NCBI GenBank assembly: GCA_963704005.1
Contig: CAVPGJ010000001.1
Location: forward strand, 558,001-622,000
Direction: 5' to 3'
DNA: 64,000 bases
Source: AC-32 sp963704005
GTDB taxonomy: Bacteria > Actinomycetota > Thermoleophilia > Gaiellales > Gaiellaceae
Position numbers and translations under genes: made by a program. Each line of letters opens with the position of its first letter. Position 1 is the first letter of the stretch. Below, in pieces: positions 41,583 through 50,728 of this stretch. Below the pieces are notes generated by a model that had not been told where the DNA came from, did no database searches, and was given only the letters and a program-made list of their open reading frames with translations.

Positions 41583-43255
41583 AACCCTCTGAGTTCCCGC
41601 CTCCCTTCGACTGGCGCGAGTTCGTCGCGACGCCGAGCGATCCCGAGGACGAGCGCATCGAGGTCGGCGTCCTGATCGTCGGCGCCGGCCCCGCCGGGCT
41701 CGCCTGCGCGATCCGGCTCGGCCAGCTGCTCGAGGACGCGCCCGAGCTGGCGGCTCGGCTCGGCGACGTGCCGGTGGCGGTGCTGGAGAAGGGCAAGCAG
41801 CCCGGCTCGCACCTGCTCTCGGGCGCCGTCGTCAACCCGCGCTCGCTGCGCACGCTGTTCAAAGGGCGGGTGCGCACCTCGGAGATGCCCTTCTACGGTC
41901 GCGTCGAGCACGAGTCGGTCTACTTCCTCACCCGCGGGCGGGCGCACCGGATCCCGGCACCGCCGACGATGCGCAACCACGGGAATCTCGTCGCCTCGCT
42001 TTCGCAGCTCGGCCGCTGGCTGGCGGAGCAGGCCGAGGCGGGCGGCGCGACCATCCTGCCGGAGACGGCGGCGGCGAAGCTGCTCGTCTCGGACGCACGC
42101 GTGCGCGGCGTGCGCACGGGCGACAAGGGCCGCGGCCGCGACGGCGAGGAGCTGGGCAACTTCGAGCCGGGCTCGGACGTGCTCGCGCGCGTGACGGTGT
42201 TGGCGGAGGGCACGCAGGGGCACCTGACCGGCGTCGCGCTCGACCGCTTCGGTCTCCATGGGGAGAGCCCGCAGGTCTGGGCGCTCGGCGTCAAGGAGGT
42301 CTGGCGGGTACAGAAGCCGCTCGACCGCGTCATCCACACGCTGGGCTGGCCGCTGCGGGCCGGAGCGAAGTACCGCGAGTTCGGCGGCTCGTTCGTCTAT
42401 CCGATGGGCGACGACCTGGTTACGTTGGGGATGGTGGTCGGGCTCGACTACCGCGACGTCGAGCTGTCGGTGCACGACCTGCTGCAGGAGCTGAAGACCC
42501 ACCCGCTCCTGCGCCGGCTGCTGGAGGGCGGCGAGCGCGTCGCCTGGGGTGCGAAGACGATCCCGGAAGGCGGGTTCCTCTCGCTGCCGCGGCGCCTGCA
42601 CGCCCCGGGCCTCATGATCTGCGGCGACGGCGCAGGGCTCGTGAACGTGCCGGCGCTGAAGGGGATCCACTACGCGGTCGAGTCGGGGCGGCTTGCCGCC
42701 GAGGCGGCGTTCGCGGCGCTGCAGCCCGGCGAGACGCCCTGGCGGCCGGGGGCGCTCGCGCGCTACGACGAGTCGCTCCGCGAGAGCTTCGTCTGGGAGG
42801 ACCTGCGGCGGGTGCGGAACATGCGGCCGGCGTTCGGGCGCGGGCTCGTTCTCGGCGGAGCGCTGGCCGGGGCGATGACGGCCACGCGCGGTGCCTTCCC
42901 GCCGGGAAGCTCCAGCCTCGAGCCGGACGCCGACCAGGAGCTGATCTCGGCCGGCGGTGCCGCGGCCTACCCCGCGGCCGACGGCGAGCTCACCTTCGAC
43001 AAGCTCTCGTCGGTCTTCCTGAGCGGCAACAAGACGCGGGACGACGCGCCCAACCACATCCGCGTGCGGACGGACGTGCCGCAGGAGCTGGCCCGGCTCT
43101 GGGAGCAGATGTGCCCCGCGCAGGTCTACGAAGCCGTCGAGGGCGGGGTGGAGGTGACGGCGTCGAACTGCGTCCAGTGCGGAGCGATCACCGCCAAGGG
43201 TGGCCGCCTGACCCCACCGGAGGGCGGCTCCGGGCCCGAGTACACGCTCACGTAG
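41579..43255 (+). CDS. ETF-quinone oxidoreductase
   Basis: This 558-aa membrane-associated flavoprotein passes electrons from ETF to the quinone pool. The FAD motif is IVGAGPAGLACAIRLGQLL near residue 32, followed by EKGKQPGSHLLSGAVVNPRSL, the quinone-site helix region and GDGAGLVNVPALKGIHYAVE. The C-terminal iron-sulfur segment has CPAQVYE and NCVQCGAITAKGGRLTPPEG; three cysteines are present where the mitochondrial enzyme has four (CxxC..C plus one), the last being Ala or Ile here. GTG 41579 overlaps the etfA stop. Confidence 0.93.
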   Translation: MKPSEFPPPFDWREFVATPSDPEDERIEVGVLIVGAGPAGLACAIRLGQLLEDAPELAARLGDVPVAVLEKGKQPGSHLLSGAVVNPRSLRTLFKGRVRTSEMPFYGRVEHESVYFLTRGRAHRIPAPPTMRNHGNLVASLSQLGRWLAEQAEAGGATILPETAAAKLLVSDARVRGVRTGDKGRGRDGEELGNFEPGSDVLARVTVLAEGTQGHLTGVALDRFGLHGESPQVWALGVKEVWRVQKPLDRVIHTLGWPLRAGAKYREFGGSFVYPMGDDLVTLGMVVGLDYRDVELSVHDLLQELKTHPLLRRLLEGGERVAWGAKTIPEGGFLSLPRRLHAPGLMICGDGAGLVNVPALKGIHYAVESGRLAAEAAFAALQPGETPWRPGALARYDESLRESFVWEDLRRVRNMRPAFGRGLVLGGALAGAMTATRGAFPPGSSSLEPDADQELISAGGAAAYPAADGELTFDKLSSVFLSGNKTRDDAPNHIRVRTDVPQELARLWEQMCPAQVYEAVEGGVEVTASNCVQCGAITAKGGRLTPPEGGSGPEYTLT

Positions 43256-43276
43256 GCCGAGACATCCGGATGTGCA

Positions 43277-43299
43277 CCCCTCCCCTTCAAGGGGTGGGG
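43277..43299 (+). other. GC-rich hairpin downstream of the ETF-QO gene
   Basis: CCCC-T-CCCCTT and AAGGGG-T-GGGG form an almost perfect inverted repeat with one T-T mismatch, 20 nt after the stop. There is no T run, so it may protect the mRNA 3' end rather than terminate. The rest of 43300-43395 shows no gene. Confidence 0.5.
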
Positions 43300-43395
43300 A
43301 AATGGTGTTCCACCCGCCTCCCGGCGTTGACGGTACCTCCGAAAGCGTCACCTGTCTGCGACCCACTCGTGCCGATCGTGTGACTATCGGTGCAC

Positions 43396-44340
43396 ATGGT
43401 CTCGCTCGACGACGTCCTTGCCGCCCGCGAAGCCGCAGCCGGCCGCCTCCACCGCACGCCGCTCTTCCGCTCGCAGACGCTGGGCGCGATCGCCGGCGCC
43501 GACGTCCACCTCAAGGCCGAGCTCTTCCAGAAGACGGGCTCCTTCAAGCCCCGCGGCGTGCTGGCCAACCTTGCCGCGCTCACCCGCGAGCAGCGGGACG
43601 GCGGCGTGATCTCGATCTCCGCCGGCAACCACGCGCAGGCGCTCGCCTGGGGCGCCGCCGCCGCCGGAATCGACGCACTCCTCGTAATGTGGCAGGGCGC
43701 GAGCGAGGCGAAGGTCGCCGCCACCCGCGGCTACGGCGCCACCGTCGATCTCGAGTCGCGCGACCCAACCGAGGCCTATACACGCCTCGCGGACCTCGTG
43801 GAGCAGACCGGCCGCACGCTCATCCACCCGTTCGACCACCCGCTGACGATCGCCGGCCAGGGCACGGTCGGCCTCGAGGTCGTCGAGGACCTGCCCGAGA
43901 CGGCGACGCTGATCGTGCCTGTCGGCGGCGGCGGGCTGATCTCCGGGATCGCCGTCGCCTCCCAGGGCAGGCGGGTGATCGGCGTCGAGCCGGAGCTCTC
44001 CCCGGCCATGCACGAGGCGCTCGCCGCCGGCGAGCCGGTCCCGGTCGAGCCGCGCTCGATCGCCGACGGGCTCTCCGCGCCCTTCGCCGGCACCTTTGCC
44101 CTCGCGCTGTGCGCCGAGCTGGTCGAAGGGATCGTGCTCGTCACCGAGGCCGAGATCGAGGAGGCGTTCCGCTTCCTCTACCAACGCGCCAAGCTCGCGT
44201 GCGAGCCCGCCGGAGCGACAGCCGTCGCCGCGCTGCTCGCCGGCAAGATTGCCCTGGAACCGGGCGAAACGGCGGTCGCGATCGTCTCGGGCGGCAACGT
44301 GGCCACCCAGACCGCCGTTGCTATCCTGGGTGGACGATGA
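43396..44340 (+). CDS. Threonine/serine dehydratase, catabolic type
   Basis: A 314-aa fold-type II PLP enzyme that deaminates threonine (or serine) to the 2-oxoacid. The PLP lysine is in KTGSFKPRGVLANL near residue 48; SAGNHAQALAWGAA binds substrate; VGGGGLISGIA binds the phosphate; SGGNVATQ closes the site. There is no C-terminal ACT domain, so it resembles the short catabolic enzymes rather than biosynthetic IlvA. ATG 43396 follows GACTAT by 8 nt; a GTG two codons upstream is possible. Its TGA overlaps the rpmE start. Confidence 0.9.
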   Translation: MVSLDDVLAAREAAAGRLHRTPLFRSQTLGAIAGADVHLKAELFQKTGSFKPRGVLANLAALTREQRDGGVISISAGNHAQALAWGAAAAGIDALLVMWQGASEAKVAATRGYGATVDLESRDPTEAYTRLADLVEQTGRTLIHPFDHPLTIAGQGTVGLEVVEDLPETATLIVPVGGGGLISGIAVASQGRRVIGVEPELSPAMHEALAAGEPVPVEPRSIADGLSAPFAGTFALALCAELVEGIVLVTEAEIEEAFRFLYQRAKLACEPAGATAVAALLAGKIALEPGETAVAIVSGGNVATQTAVAILGGR

Positions 44341-44564
44341 AGACCGGCATCCATCCCGAGTACGTCCTGGCGACCGTTCACTGCGCCTGCGGCAACGAGT
44401 TCCAGACGCGCTCCACCAGGCCAGAGCTGCACGTCGAGGTCTGCTCGGCCTGCCACCCGTTCTACACGGGCAAGCAGAAGCTGATGGACACCGGCGGCCG
44501 GGTCGAGCGCTTCCAGCGCCGCCTCGAGAAGGCCGGCCGCAAGGCCGAGGCTCAAGCAGACTGA
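44337..44564 (+). CDS. rpmE: 50S ribosomal protein L31 (zinc-binding type)
   Basis: L31 (75 aa) has the conserved MKTGIHPEY start and the four-cysteine zinc set CACGNEF and VCSACHPFYTGKQK, so it is the C+ (zinc) form. ATG 44337 overlaps the dehydratase stop as ATGA. It opens the block running through prfA and prmC to the ATP synthase genes, the usual actinobacterial order. Confidence 0.97.
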   Translation: MKTGIHPEYVLATVHCACGNEFQTRSTRPELHVEVCSACHPFYTGKQKLMDTGGRVERFQRRLEKAGRKAEAQAD

Positions 44565-44568
44565 CGTC

Positions 44569-45480
44569 ATGAGCGCCCCGATCGGCGGGCAAGCCGTCCT
44601 CGAGGGCGTGATGATGCGCGGCCCTTCGAACTGGGCCGTAGCCGTCCGCAAGCCCAACGGGCAGATCGCCGAGGTCTGCCGTCCGATCGAATCGGTGATG
44701 AAGCGGCACCGGCTCTTCCGCCTGCCCGTGATCCGCGGCGTGATCGCGCTTGGCGAGTCGCTCGCGATCGGCTTCCGCGCGCTCGCTATCTCGGCCAACT
44801 ACGCCGCGGCCGAGGACAACGAGTTGGCCGAAGAGGAGCTCTCGAAGGGCGCCCTCATCTTCGCGTTCCTGCTCGCGATCGGCTTCGCGATCTCGCTGTT
44901 CAAGGTCGGCCCTGCGCTCCTGGCCGACCTGCTCCCGATCTCGAACGGCTTCTGGTTCGTTCTGGTCGAGGGCGGCATCCGCGTGACCGTTTTCATCCTC
45001 TACCTGGTCCTGATCTCGATGCTGCCCGACCTCCGTCGTGTCTTCCAGTACCACGGCGCCGAGCACAAGGCGATCAACGCCTTCGAGGCCGGCGAGGAGC
45101 TCGAGCCGCAAACCGTCCAGCGCTTCAGCCTGATCCACCCGAGGTGCGGCACCGCCTTTCTGCTCTGGGTCATGGTGATCGCCGTCTTCGTGTTCGCGTT
45201 CTTCGGGCGGCCGGTCTGGTACTGGCTGATCCTGTCGCGGATCCTGCTGCTGCCGGTGATCGCCGGGCTCGCCTACGAGCTGATCCGCTTCGCGGGCAAG
45301 CACACAGGCAACCGCGTGGTGATGACGTTGCTCGCGCCCGGGCTCTGGCTGCAGCGGCTGACGACGCGCGAGCCGACGCTCGACCAGCTCGAGGTCTCGA
45401 TCCGCGCCTTGCGAGAGGTGCTCGCGCTCGAGGCCTCGGACGAGGAGATGGTGGCGGACCGCGTCGAGGTGATGGCCTGA
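44569..45480 (+). CDS. DUF1385 membrane protein
   Basis: This 303-aa protein matches DUF1385 (YqhQ-like): it begins IGGQAVLEGVMMRGPSNWAV, continues with RLPVIRGVIALGESLAIGF, has about four transmembrane helices between residues 95 and 245, and carries the conserved VFQYHGAEHKAINAFEAG and HPRCGTAFLLWVMV. The gene commonly sits between rpmE and prfA in Gram-positive bacteria; its function is not established. The TGA overlaps the prfA ATG by one base. Confidence 0.92.
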   Translation: MSAPIGGQAVLEGVMMRGPSNWAVAVRKPNGQIAEVCRPIESVMKRHRLFRLPVIRGVIALGESLAIGFRALAISANYAAAEDNELAEEELSKGALIFAFLLAIGFAISLFKVGPALLADLLPISNGFWFVLVEGGIRVTVFILYLVLISMLPDLRRVFQYHGAEHKAINAFEAGEELEPQTVQRFSLIHPRCGTAFLLWVMVIAVFVFAFFGRPVWYWLILSRILLLPVIAGLAYELIRFAGKHTGNRVVMTLLAPGLWLQRLTTREPTLDQLEVSIRALREVLALEASDEEMVADRVEVMA

Positions 45481-46520
45481 TGGAAGAGCTCGTCGAGGAG
45501 CTCGAGCGCTCCTACCGCGAGGCGCAGGAGCGGATGAGCGACCCCGCCGTCTACAACGACCATCGCGAGGCGGCCACGGTCGGACGGCGGGTGAAGGAGC
45601 TCGAGGGCCCGTACAAGCTGGCGCGCAGATGGCGCGAGCTCCGCGACGACCTCGACGCGGCCCGCAACGACGGCGACCTCAGGGAGCTCGTGCCCGAGCT
45701 CGAGGAGCAGCTCGCGAGCCTCGAGGAGGAGCTGAAGCTCGCGCTCGTCGAGGCCGACCCGGCCGACCGCAAGGACGTGATCGTCGAGATCCGCCAGGGC
45801 GTCGGCGGCGACGAGGCGGCGCTCTGGGCGGCTGACCTCTACCGGATGCTGACCCGCTACGCCGAGCGGCTCGGCTACAAGATCGAACAGCTCGAGGTCA
45901 GCGGCAACGAGGCCGGCGGCTACAAGGAGATCGTCTTCGCGGTCAAGGGCGACGGCGCCTACTCGGTCTTCAAGTGGGAGGCCGGGACGCACCGAGTCCA
46001 GCGCGTTCCCGAGACCGAGTCGCAGGGGCGGATCCACACCTCGACCGCGACCGTTGCCGTCATGCCGGAGGCCGAGGAGGTCGAGGTCGACCTCGACCCG
46101 AACGACCTGAAGATCGACGTCTACCGCTCGACCGGCCCCGGCGGCCAGAGCGTGAACACGACCGACTCGGCGGTCCGCATCACCCACGTGCCGACCGGGA
46201 TCGTGGTCGCGATGCAGGACGAGAAGTCGCAGCTCCAGAACAAGACGAAGGCGCTACGTGTCCTGCGTGCCCGTCTCTACGAGGCGGAGCGCGAGCGGCA
46301 GCAGGCTGAGGAGGCGGCGACGCGGCGCTCGCAGATCGGCTCGGGCCGGCGCGCGGAGAAGATCCGCACCTACAACTTTCCCGAGAACCGTCTCACCGAC
46401 CACCGCGTACACCACACCGTGCACCGGCTCGACAAGATCCTCGAGGGCGAGCTCGACGAGTTCACCGAGGCGCTGGCGGCCGACGACCAGCGCCGGGCCC
46501 TCGAAACCGCATCAACATGA
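45480..46520 (+). CDS. prfA: Peptide chain release factor 1
   Basis: RF1 (346 aa) terminates translation at UAA and UAG. The catalytic GGQ motif is in STGPGGQSVNTTDSAVRITH near residue 222, and the codon-recognition region lies in QGRIHTSTATVAVMPE. The N-terminal coiled coil is typical. ATG 45480 shares a base with the previous stop (TGATG), and the stop overlaps prmC as ATGA. PrmC, encoded next, methylates the Gln of the GGQ. Confidence 0.97.
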   Translation: MEELVEELERSYREAQERMSDPAVYNDHREAATVGRRVKELEGPYKLARRWRELRDDLDAARNDGDLRELVPELEEQLASLEEELKLALVEADPADRKDVIVEIRQGVGGDEAALWAADLYRMLTRYAERLGYKIEQLEVSGNEAGGYKEIVFAVKGDGAYSVFKWEAGTHRVQRVPETESQGRIHTSTATVAVMPEAEEVEVDLDPNDLKIDVYRSTGPGGQSVNTTDSAVRITHVPTGIVVAMQDEKSQLQNKTKALRVLRARLYEAERERQQAEEAATRRSQIGSGRRAEKIRTYNFPENRLTDHRVHHTVHRLDKILEGELDEFTEALAADDQRRALETAST

Positions 46521-47356
46521 CTCTCGGTGGAGCGCTGTCGGCAGCCTCCGCGCGGCTGGCGGAGGCAGGGGTCGAATCGGCGCGCCTCGAGGCCGAGCTG
46601 CTGCTCGCCCGCGCCTGCGACGACTGCGCCCGCGCCCTGCTCTACGCCGAGCTCGACCGCGAGCTCACACCCGAGCAGATCGCGGCCTTCGAGGCCAACG
46701 TCGCCCGGCGCGAGCAGCGCGAGCCACTGGCCTACGTCCTCGGCGAGTGGGGCTTCAGGCGCCTGACGCTGAAGACCGACCGGCGGGCGCTGATCCCGCG
46801 ACCCGAGACCGAGGTCGTGGTCGAGCGCGCCCTCGAGCACATCCGGGAGCAACCCGAGCCTGACGTCCTCGACGTCGGCACCGGCACGGGCGCGATCGCG
46901 CTGGCGATCGCCGACGAACACGACGGCGCGCATATCACGGCCCTCGACGTCTCGCCCGACGCGATCGCCCTCGCGCGGGAGAACAGGGAGCTGACCGGCG
47001 TGAACGGCAGGGTCCAGCTGGTCGAGCACGACCTCACCAGCGGTCTCGGCGAGTCGCAGTTCGACCTGGTCGTCTCGAACCCGCCGTACGTCGAGCCGGA
47101 GGAGCTGGCCACGCTGCAGCCCGAGGTGCGCAACTGGGAGCCGCACGTCGCCCTGGTCGCCGAGGGCGCCACCGAGGCGGTCGCCCGCGCCGCGACCGAG
47201 GCACTGCGGCCCGGCGGCTGGCTCGTGCTCGAGACCGCCGCCTGCGCCGGCGAGCGGATCCGGGGCCTGCTGGACGACCTCGGCTACGAGTCGGTTGCGA
47301 TCACGCTGGACCTCGCGGGAAGGGACCGCGTGGTCGAGGGCAGATGGACGGGCTGA
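46517..47356 (+). CDS. prmC: Release factor glutamine methyltransferase
   Basis: PrmC (279 aa) methylates the GGQ glutamine of release factors. The N-terminal helical domain is followed by REPLAYVLGEWGFRRLTL, the SAM motif VLDVGTGTGAIALAIA near residue 115 and the catalytic NPPYVEPEEL near residue 187. ATG 46517 overlaps the prfA stop; its end overlaps the hydrolase gene by 13 nt. Confidence 0.96.
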   Translation: MTLGGALSAASARLAEAGVESARLEAELLLARACDDCARALLYAELDRELTPEQIAAFEANVARREQREPLAYVLGEWGFRRLTLKTDRRALIPRPETEVVVERALEHIREQPEPDVLDVGTGTGAIALAIADEHDGAHITALDVSPDAIALARENRELTGVNGRVQLVEHDLTSGLGESQFDLVVSNPPYVEPEELATLQPEVRNWEPHVALVAEGATEAVARAATEALRPGGWLVLETAACAGERIRGLLDDLGYESVAITLDLAGRDRVVEGRWTG

Positions 47357-48193
47357 TCACGGCCGACGGCCGGCGGCTCGCCTACCGGCGTGCCGGGAGT
47401 GGCCCGACGCTCGTCTGCCACGGCGGCGGGCCGGGCTTCTCGTCGCTCTACCTCGGCAACCTCGGCGGGCTCGACGAGCACCTCGAGCTCGTCCTCCTCG
47501 ACCCGCGCGGCACCGGCGGCTCCGTACCGGCCGGCCGACCCCCGCGCCTATGCGATCGACGACTACGCCGCGGACGTGGAGGAGCTGCGCGAGCACCTCG
47601 GCGTGGAGCGGATCGACCTGCTCGGCCATTCGCACGGCGGGGTGGTCGCGATGGCCTACGCGGCGCGGTACCCCGAGCGGGTCGGGCGCCTGATCCTCGC
47701 GAGCACGCTCGCCCGCTGGGCGCCGGAGCAGCAGAACGCGATGAACGAGGCGATGGCCAGGCACGAGGACGAGCCCTGGTACGAGGACGCGCTCGCGGCG
47801 CTCGAGGCCGAGCAGGCCGGCGACTTCTCCGGCGACGAGGAGCTGGGCGAGCTCACGATCCGCGAGTTTCCCTTCTACTTCGCCGACTTCGGCGAGAAGG
47901 AGCGGGCCTACCTCGACACGCTGCGGGCCGAGACCCCGAACGCCGACACGCTCCTGCTCTTCAACAAGGAGATCTTCGAGTCGTTCGACCTGCGTCCGGA
48001 GCTCCGGATGATCGCGGCGCCGACGCTGGTCCTCACGGGCGAGCTCGACTTCATCACCGGCCCGGTCTGCGCGGCCGAGATCTCCGCCGAGATCGCAGAC
48101 GTCGAGACGGAGATCCTGCCGGGCACCGGTCACTTCGTCTTCGTCGAGTCGCCGGAAGCGTTCCGCCCGGCGGTGCTCGGCTTCCTCGGTTGA
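47344..48193 (+). CDS. Alpha/beta hydrolase (proline iminopeptidase-like), one frameshift
   Basis: From ATG 47344 the frame gives RRLAYRRAGSGPTLVCHGGG (HGGGPG oxyanion loop) and LVLLDPRGTGGS. An extra G at about 47524 shifts the frame; thereafter it reads YRPADPRAYAIDDYAADVEE, the nucleophile elbow LLGHSHGGVVAMAYA with a Ser, the Asp in VLTGELDFITGP, and the His in LPGTGHFVFVESPEAF. The corrected protein is 282 aa. This is an insertion of a peptidase or esterase between prmC and sua5, not part of the conserved block. The stop overlaps the next start as TTGA. Confidence 0.85.
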
Positions 48194-48778
48194 CGGACGC
48201 GATCGAGGCCATCCGCGCCGGCCTGCCCGTGGTGCTGCCTACCGACACGGTCTACGGCCTCTGCGCCGACCCGGAGAGCGAAGCCGCGGCCGCCGAGGTC
48301 GCCCGGCTCAAGGGCCGAGGCGAGCGGCAGCCGATCGCCATACTCGCGCGCGACGTCGAACGCCTCCTCGAGCGCTTGCCGGAGCTCGACGAGCGACGTC
48401 CTGCGCGCGCTGCTGCCCGGGCACTACACGCTGATCCTCCCGAACCCGGCCCGGCGCTACGCGTGGCTCACGGGGGACGGCCGGGACGCGATCGGGGTCC
48501 GCGTTCCCGAGCTGCCGGCCGCCGCCGCCGAGGTGCTGGACGAGGTCGGCGCGGTGCTCGCGACGAGCGCGAACGCGCACGGCGGCCCCGACCCGAAGCG
48601 GCTCGCCGACGTGCCGGAGGAGATCCGCTCGGCCTGCGGAGCGCTCGTCGACGCGGGCGAGCTTCCGGGCACGCCGTCGACGGTGATCGACCTCACCGGC
48701 GACGAGCCTCGCATCCTCCGCGAGGGGGCCGTCCCGGCAGCGGAGGCGCTTGCGACCGTCGGCAGCCTCCGCGAGTAG
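48190..48778 (+). CDS. Threonylcarbamoyl-AMP synthase (Sua5/YrdC/YwlC), one frameshift
   Basis: The enzyme makes threonylcarbamoyl-AMP for t6A modification of tRNAs. The start TTG 48190 gives LTDAIEAIRAGLPVVLPTDT (TVYGL follows) and KGRGERQPIAIL. An extra base near 48394 shifts the frame; it resumes as VLRALLPGHYTLILPNPARR, IGVRVPELPAAAAEVLDEVG and LATSANAHGGPD. Correction gives 195 aa, the length of short YrdC-only proteins. Its place after prmC is conserved in actinobacteria. Confidence 0.88.
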
Positions 48779-48789
48779 CATCTAGAACC

Positions 48790-50082
48790 GTGGCCGTTGC
48801 GCAGGAGACCGTGCAGCATCTCCGCACCGCGGGCCTTGCCGAGGTCGATCCGGCGATCGCCGAGCTGCTCACCCGTGAGCTCGAGCGCCAGCGCGGCCAG
48901 ATCGAGCTGATCGCCTCCGAGAACTTCACCTGGCCCTCGATCCTCGAGGCGATCGGGTCGGTGCCGACGAACAAATACGCCGAGGGCTATCCCGGCCGGC
49001 GCTACTACGGCGGCTGCGAGGTCGTCGACGAGATCGAGCAGACCGCGATCGACCGCGCGAAAGAGCTCTTCAGCGCCGAGCACGCGAACGTCCAGCCGCA
49101 CGCGGGCGCGCAGACGAACATGGCCGTCTACATGGCCGCGCTCGAGCCGGGGGACACGATCCTCTCGCTCGAGCTGTCGCACGGCGGCCACCTGACGCAC
49201 GGGCTCAAGGTCAACTTCTCGGGCCGGCTCTACACGATCGTCCACTACGGCGTCTCGCGCGAGACGAACCTCGTCGACTACGACGAGGTGCTCGCGCTGG
49301 CGAAGAAGCACAGGCCGAAGCTGATCATCTGCGGCGGCTCGGCCTACCCGCGCACGGTCGAGGCCGACCGCTTCCGCGAGGTCGCCGACGAGGTCGGCGC
49401 GCTGCTGCTCTGCGACATGGCGCACTTCGCCGGGCTCGTGGCCGCCGGCCTGCACCCAAACCCGGTGCCGTACTGCCACTTCGTCACGTCGACGACGCAC
49501 AAGACGCTGGCCGGCCCGCGCGCCGGCTTCATCCTCTGCACCGAGGAGCACGCGCAGGCGATCGACCGCGCCGTCTTCCCCGGGATGCAGGGCGGGCCGC
49601 TCGTGCACACGATCGCGGCCAAGGCGACCTGCTTCCGCATCGCCGCGACCGAGGGGTTCCGCGAGTACCAGGGCCACGTGCGCGCCAACGCCGACACGCT
49701 GGCCTCGACGCTGCAGAAGGGCGGGCTCGACGTGCTCACCGGCGGCACGGACACGCACCTGCTCCAGGTGGACCTGCGCTCGACCGAGTGGACGGGCAAG
49801 GACGCGGAGGAGCGGCTGGCAAAGGCGAAGCTGACCGTCAACCGGAACACGGTCCCGTTCGACGAGCGCCCGCCGACGGTGGCCTCCGGGATCCGGATCG
49901 GAACGCCGGCGGCGACCATGCGCGGCTTCGACGAGGACGACTTCCGCGAGGTGGGGATGGTGATCGCCGAGGCGCTCGACGAGGGCGCCGACGTCTCCGC
50001 GCTGGCGGCGCGGTCGGAGGCCCTCTGCGAGCGGCGGCCTCTCTACCCGGGGTTCCGCGGCTTCACCACCTACGTCGCGTGA
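48790..50082 (+). CDS. glyA: Serine hydroxymethyltransferase
   Basis: GlyA (430 aa) interconverts serine and glycine with THF, supplying one-carbon units. It has IELIASENFTWPSILEAIGS, NKYAEGYPGRRYYGGCEVVD, VQPHAGAQTNMAVYMA and the PLP lysine in VTSTTHKTLAGPRAGFIL near residue 235. GTG 48790 follows TAGCAT by 8 nt. Its stop overlaps the upp start as GTGA. It is functionally linked through folate to the GcvT-like enzymes at 3.5-5.9 kb. Confidence 0.97.
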   Translation: MAVAQETVQHLRTAGLAEVDPAIAELLTRELERQRGQIELIASENFTWPSILEAIGSVPTNKYAEGYPGRRYYGGCEVVDEIEQTAIDRAKELFSAEHANVQPHAGAQTNMAVYMAALEPGDTILSLELSHGGHLTHGLKVNFSGRLYTIVHYGVSRETNLVDYDEVLALAKKHRPKLIICGGSAYPRTVEADRFREVADEVGALLLCDMAHFAGLVAAGLHPNPVPYCHFVTSTTHKTLAGPRAGFILCTEEHAQAIDRAVFPGMQGGPLVHTIAAKATCFRIAATEGFREYQGHVRANADTLASTLQKGGLDVLTGGTDTHLLQVDLRSTEWTGKDAEERLAKAKLTVNRNTVPFDERPPTVASGIRIGTPAATMRGFDEDDFREVGMVIAEALDEGADVSALAARSEALCERRPLYPGFRGFTTYVA

Positions 50083-50726
50083 CCACGCAGGCGCCGCCCG
50101 GCGTGACCCTGGTCACGCACCCGCTCGTCCAGCACAAGCTCTCGTACCTGCGCGACAAGGACACGCCTACCGTCCACTTCCGCAAGCTCGCCAACGAGCT
50201 GACGCTGCTGCTCACCTACGAGGCCACGAAGGACTTCCCGACCGAGACCGCCGAGGTCGAGACGCCACTCGAGCGCACCGAGGTGCAGCGGATCGCCGGC
50301 AAGAAGGTGGCCGTCTGCCCGGTCCTGCGCGCCGGCCTCGGGATGCTGGACGGCGTCCTCTCGCTCGTCTCCAGCGCGCGGGTCGGGTTCATCGGCCTCT
50401 ACCGCGACGAGGAGACGCTGCAGCCGGTCGAGTACTACCTGAAGCTGCCTGAGCTCGGCGACGGCGAGCGCGATGCGATCGTGCTCGACCCGATGCTCGC
50501 CACCGGCCGTTCCAGCGCCGCCGCGGTCGCCGCGGTCAAGAACGCCGGCGCCCGTTCGGTGACCTTCGTCTGCCTGGTCGCCGCCCCCGAAGGGATCGAG
50601 CACCTGCAGGCCGAACACCCTGATGTGCGGATCGTCACCGCCGCCGTCGACCGCGAGCTGAACGATCGCGGCTACATCGTCCCCGGCCTCGGCGACGCCG
50701 GCGACCGGTTGTACGGGACCAAGTAG
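50079..50726 (+). CDS. upp: Uracil phosphoribosyltransferase
   Basis: Upp (215 aa) salvages uracil with PRPP to UMP. Family motifs are HPLVQHKLSYLRDKDT, PVLRAGLGMLDGVLSLV, VGFIGLYRDEETLQPVEYY, the PRPP loop VLDPMLATGRSSAAAV near residue 133, and the uracil-binding end IVPGLGDAGDRLYGT. GTG 50079 overlaps the glyA stop. Confidence 0.97.
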   Translation: MTTQAPPGVTLVTHPLVQHKLSYLRDKDTPTVHFRKLANELTLLLTYEATKDFPTETAEVETPLERTEVQRIAGKKVAVCPVLRAGLGMLDGVLSLVSSARVGFIGLYRDEETLQPVEYYLKLPELGDGERDAIVLDPMLATGRSSAAAVAAVKNAGARSVTFVCLVAAPEGIEHLQAEHPDVRIVTAAVDRELNDRGYIVPGLGDAGDRLYGTK

Positions 50727-50728
50727 CG

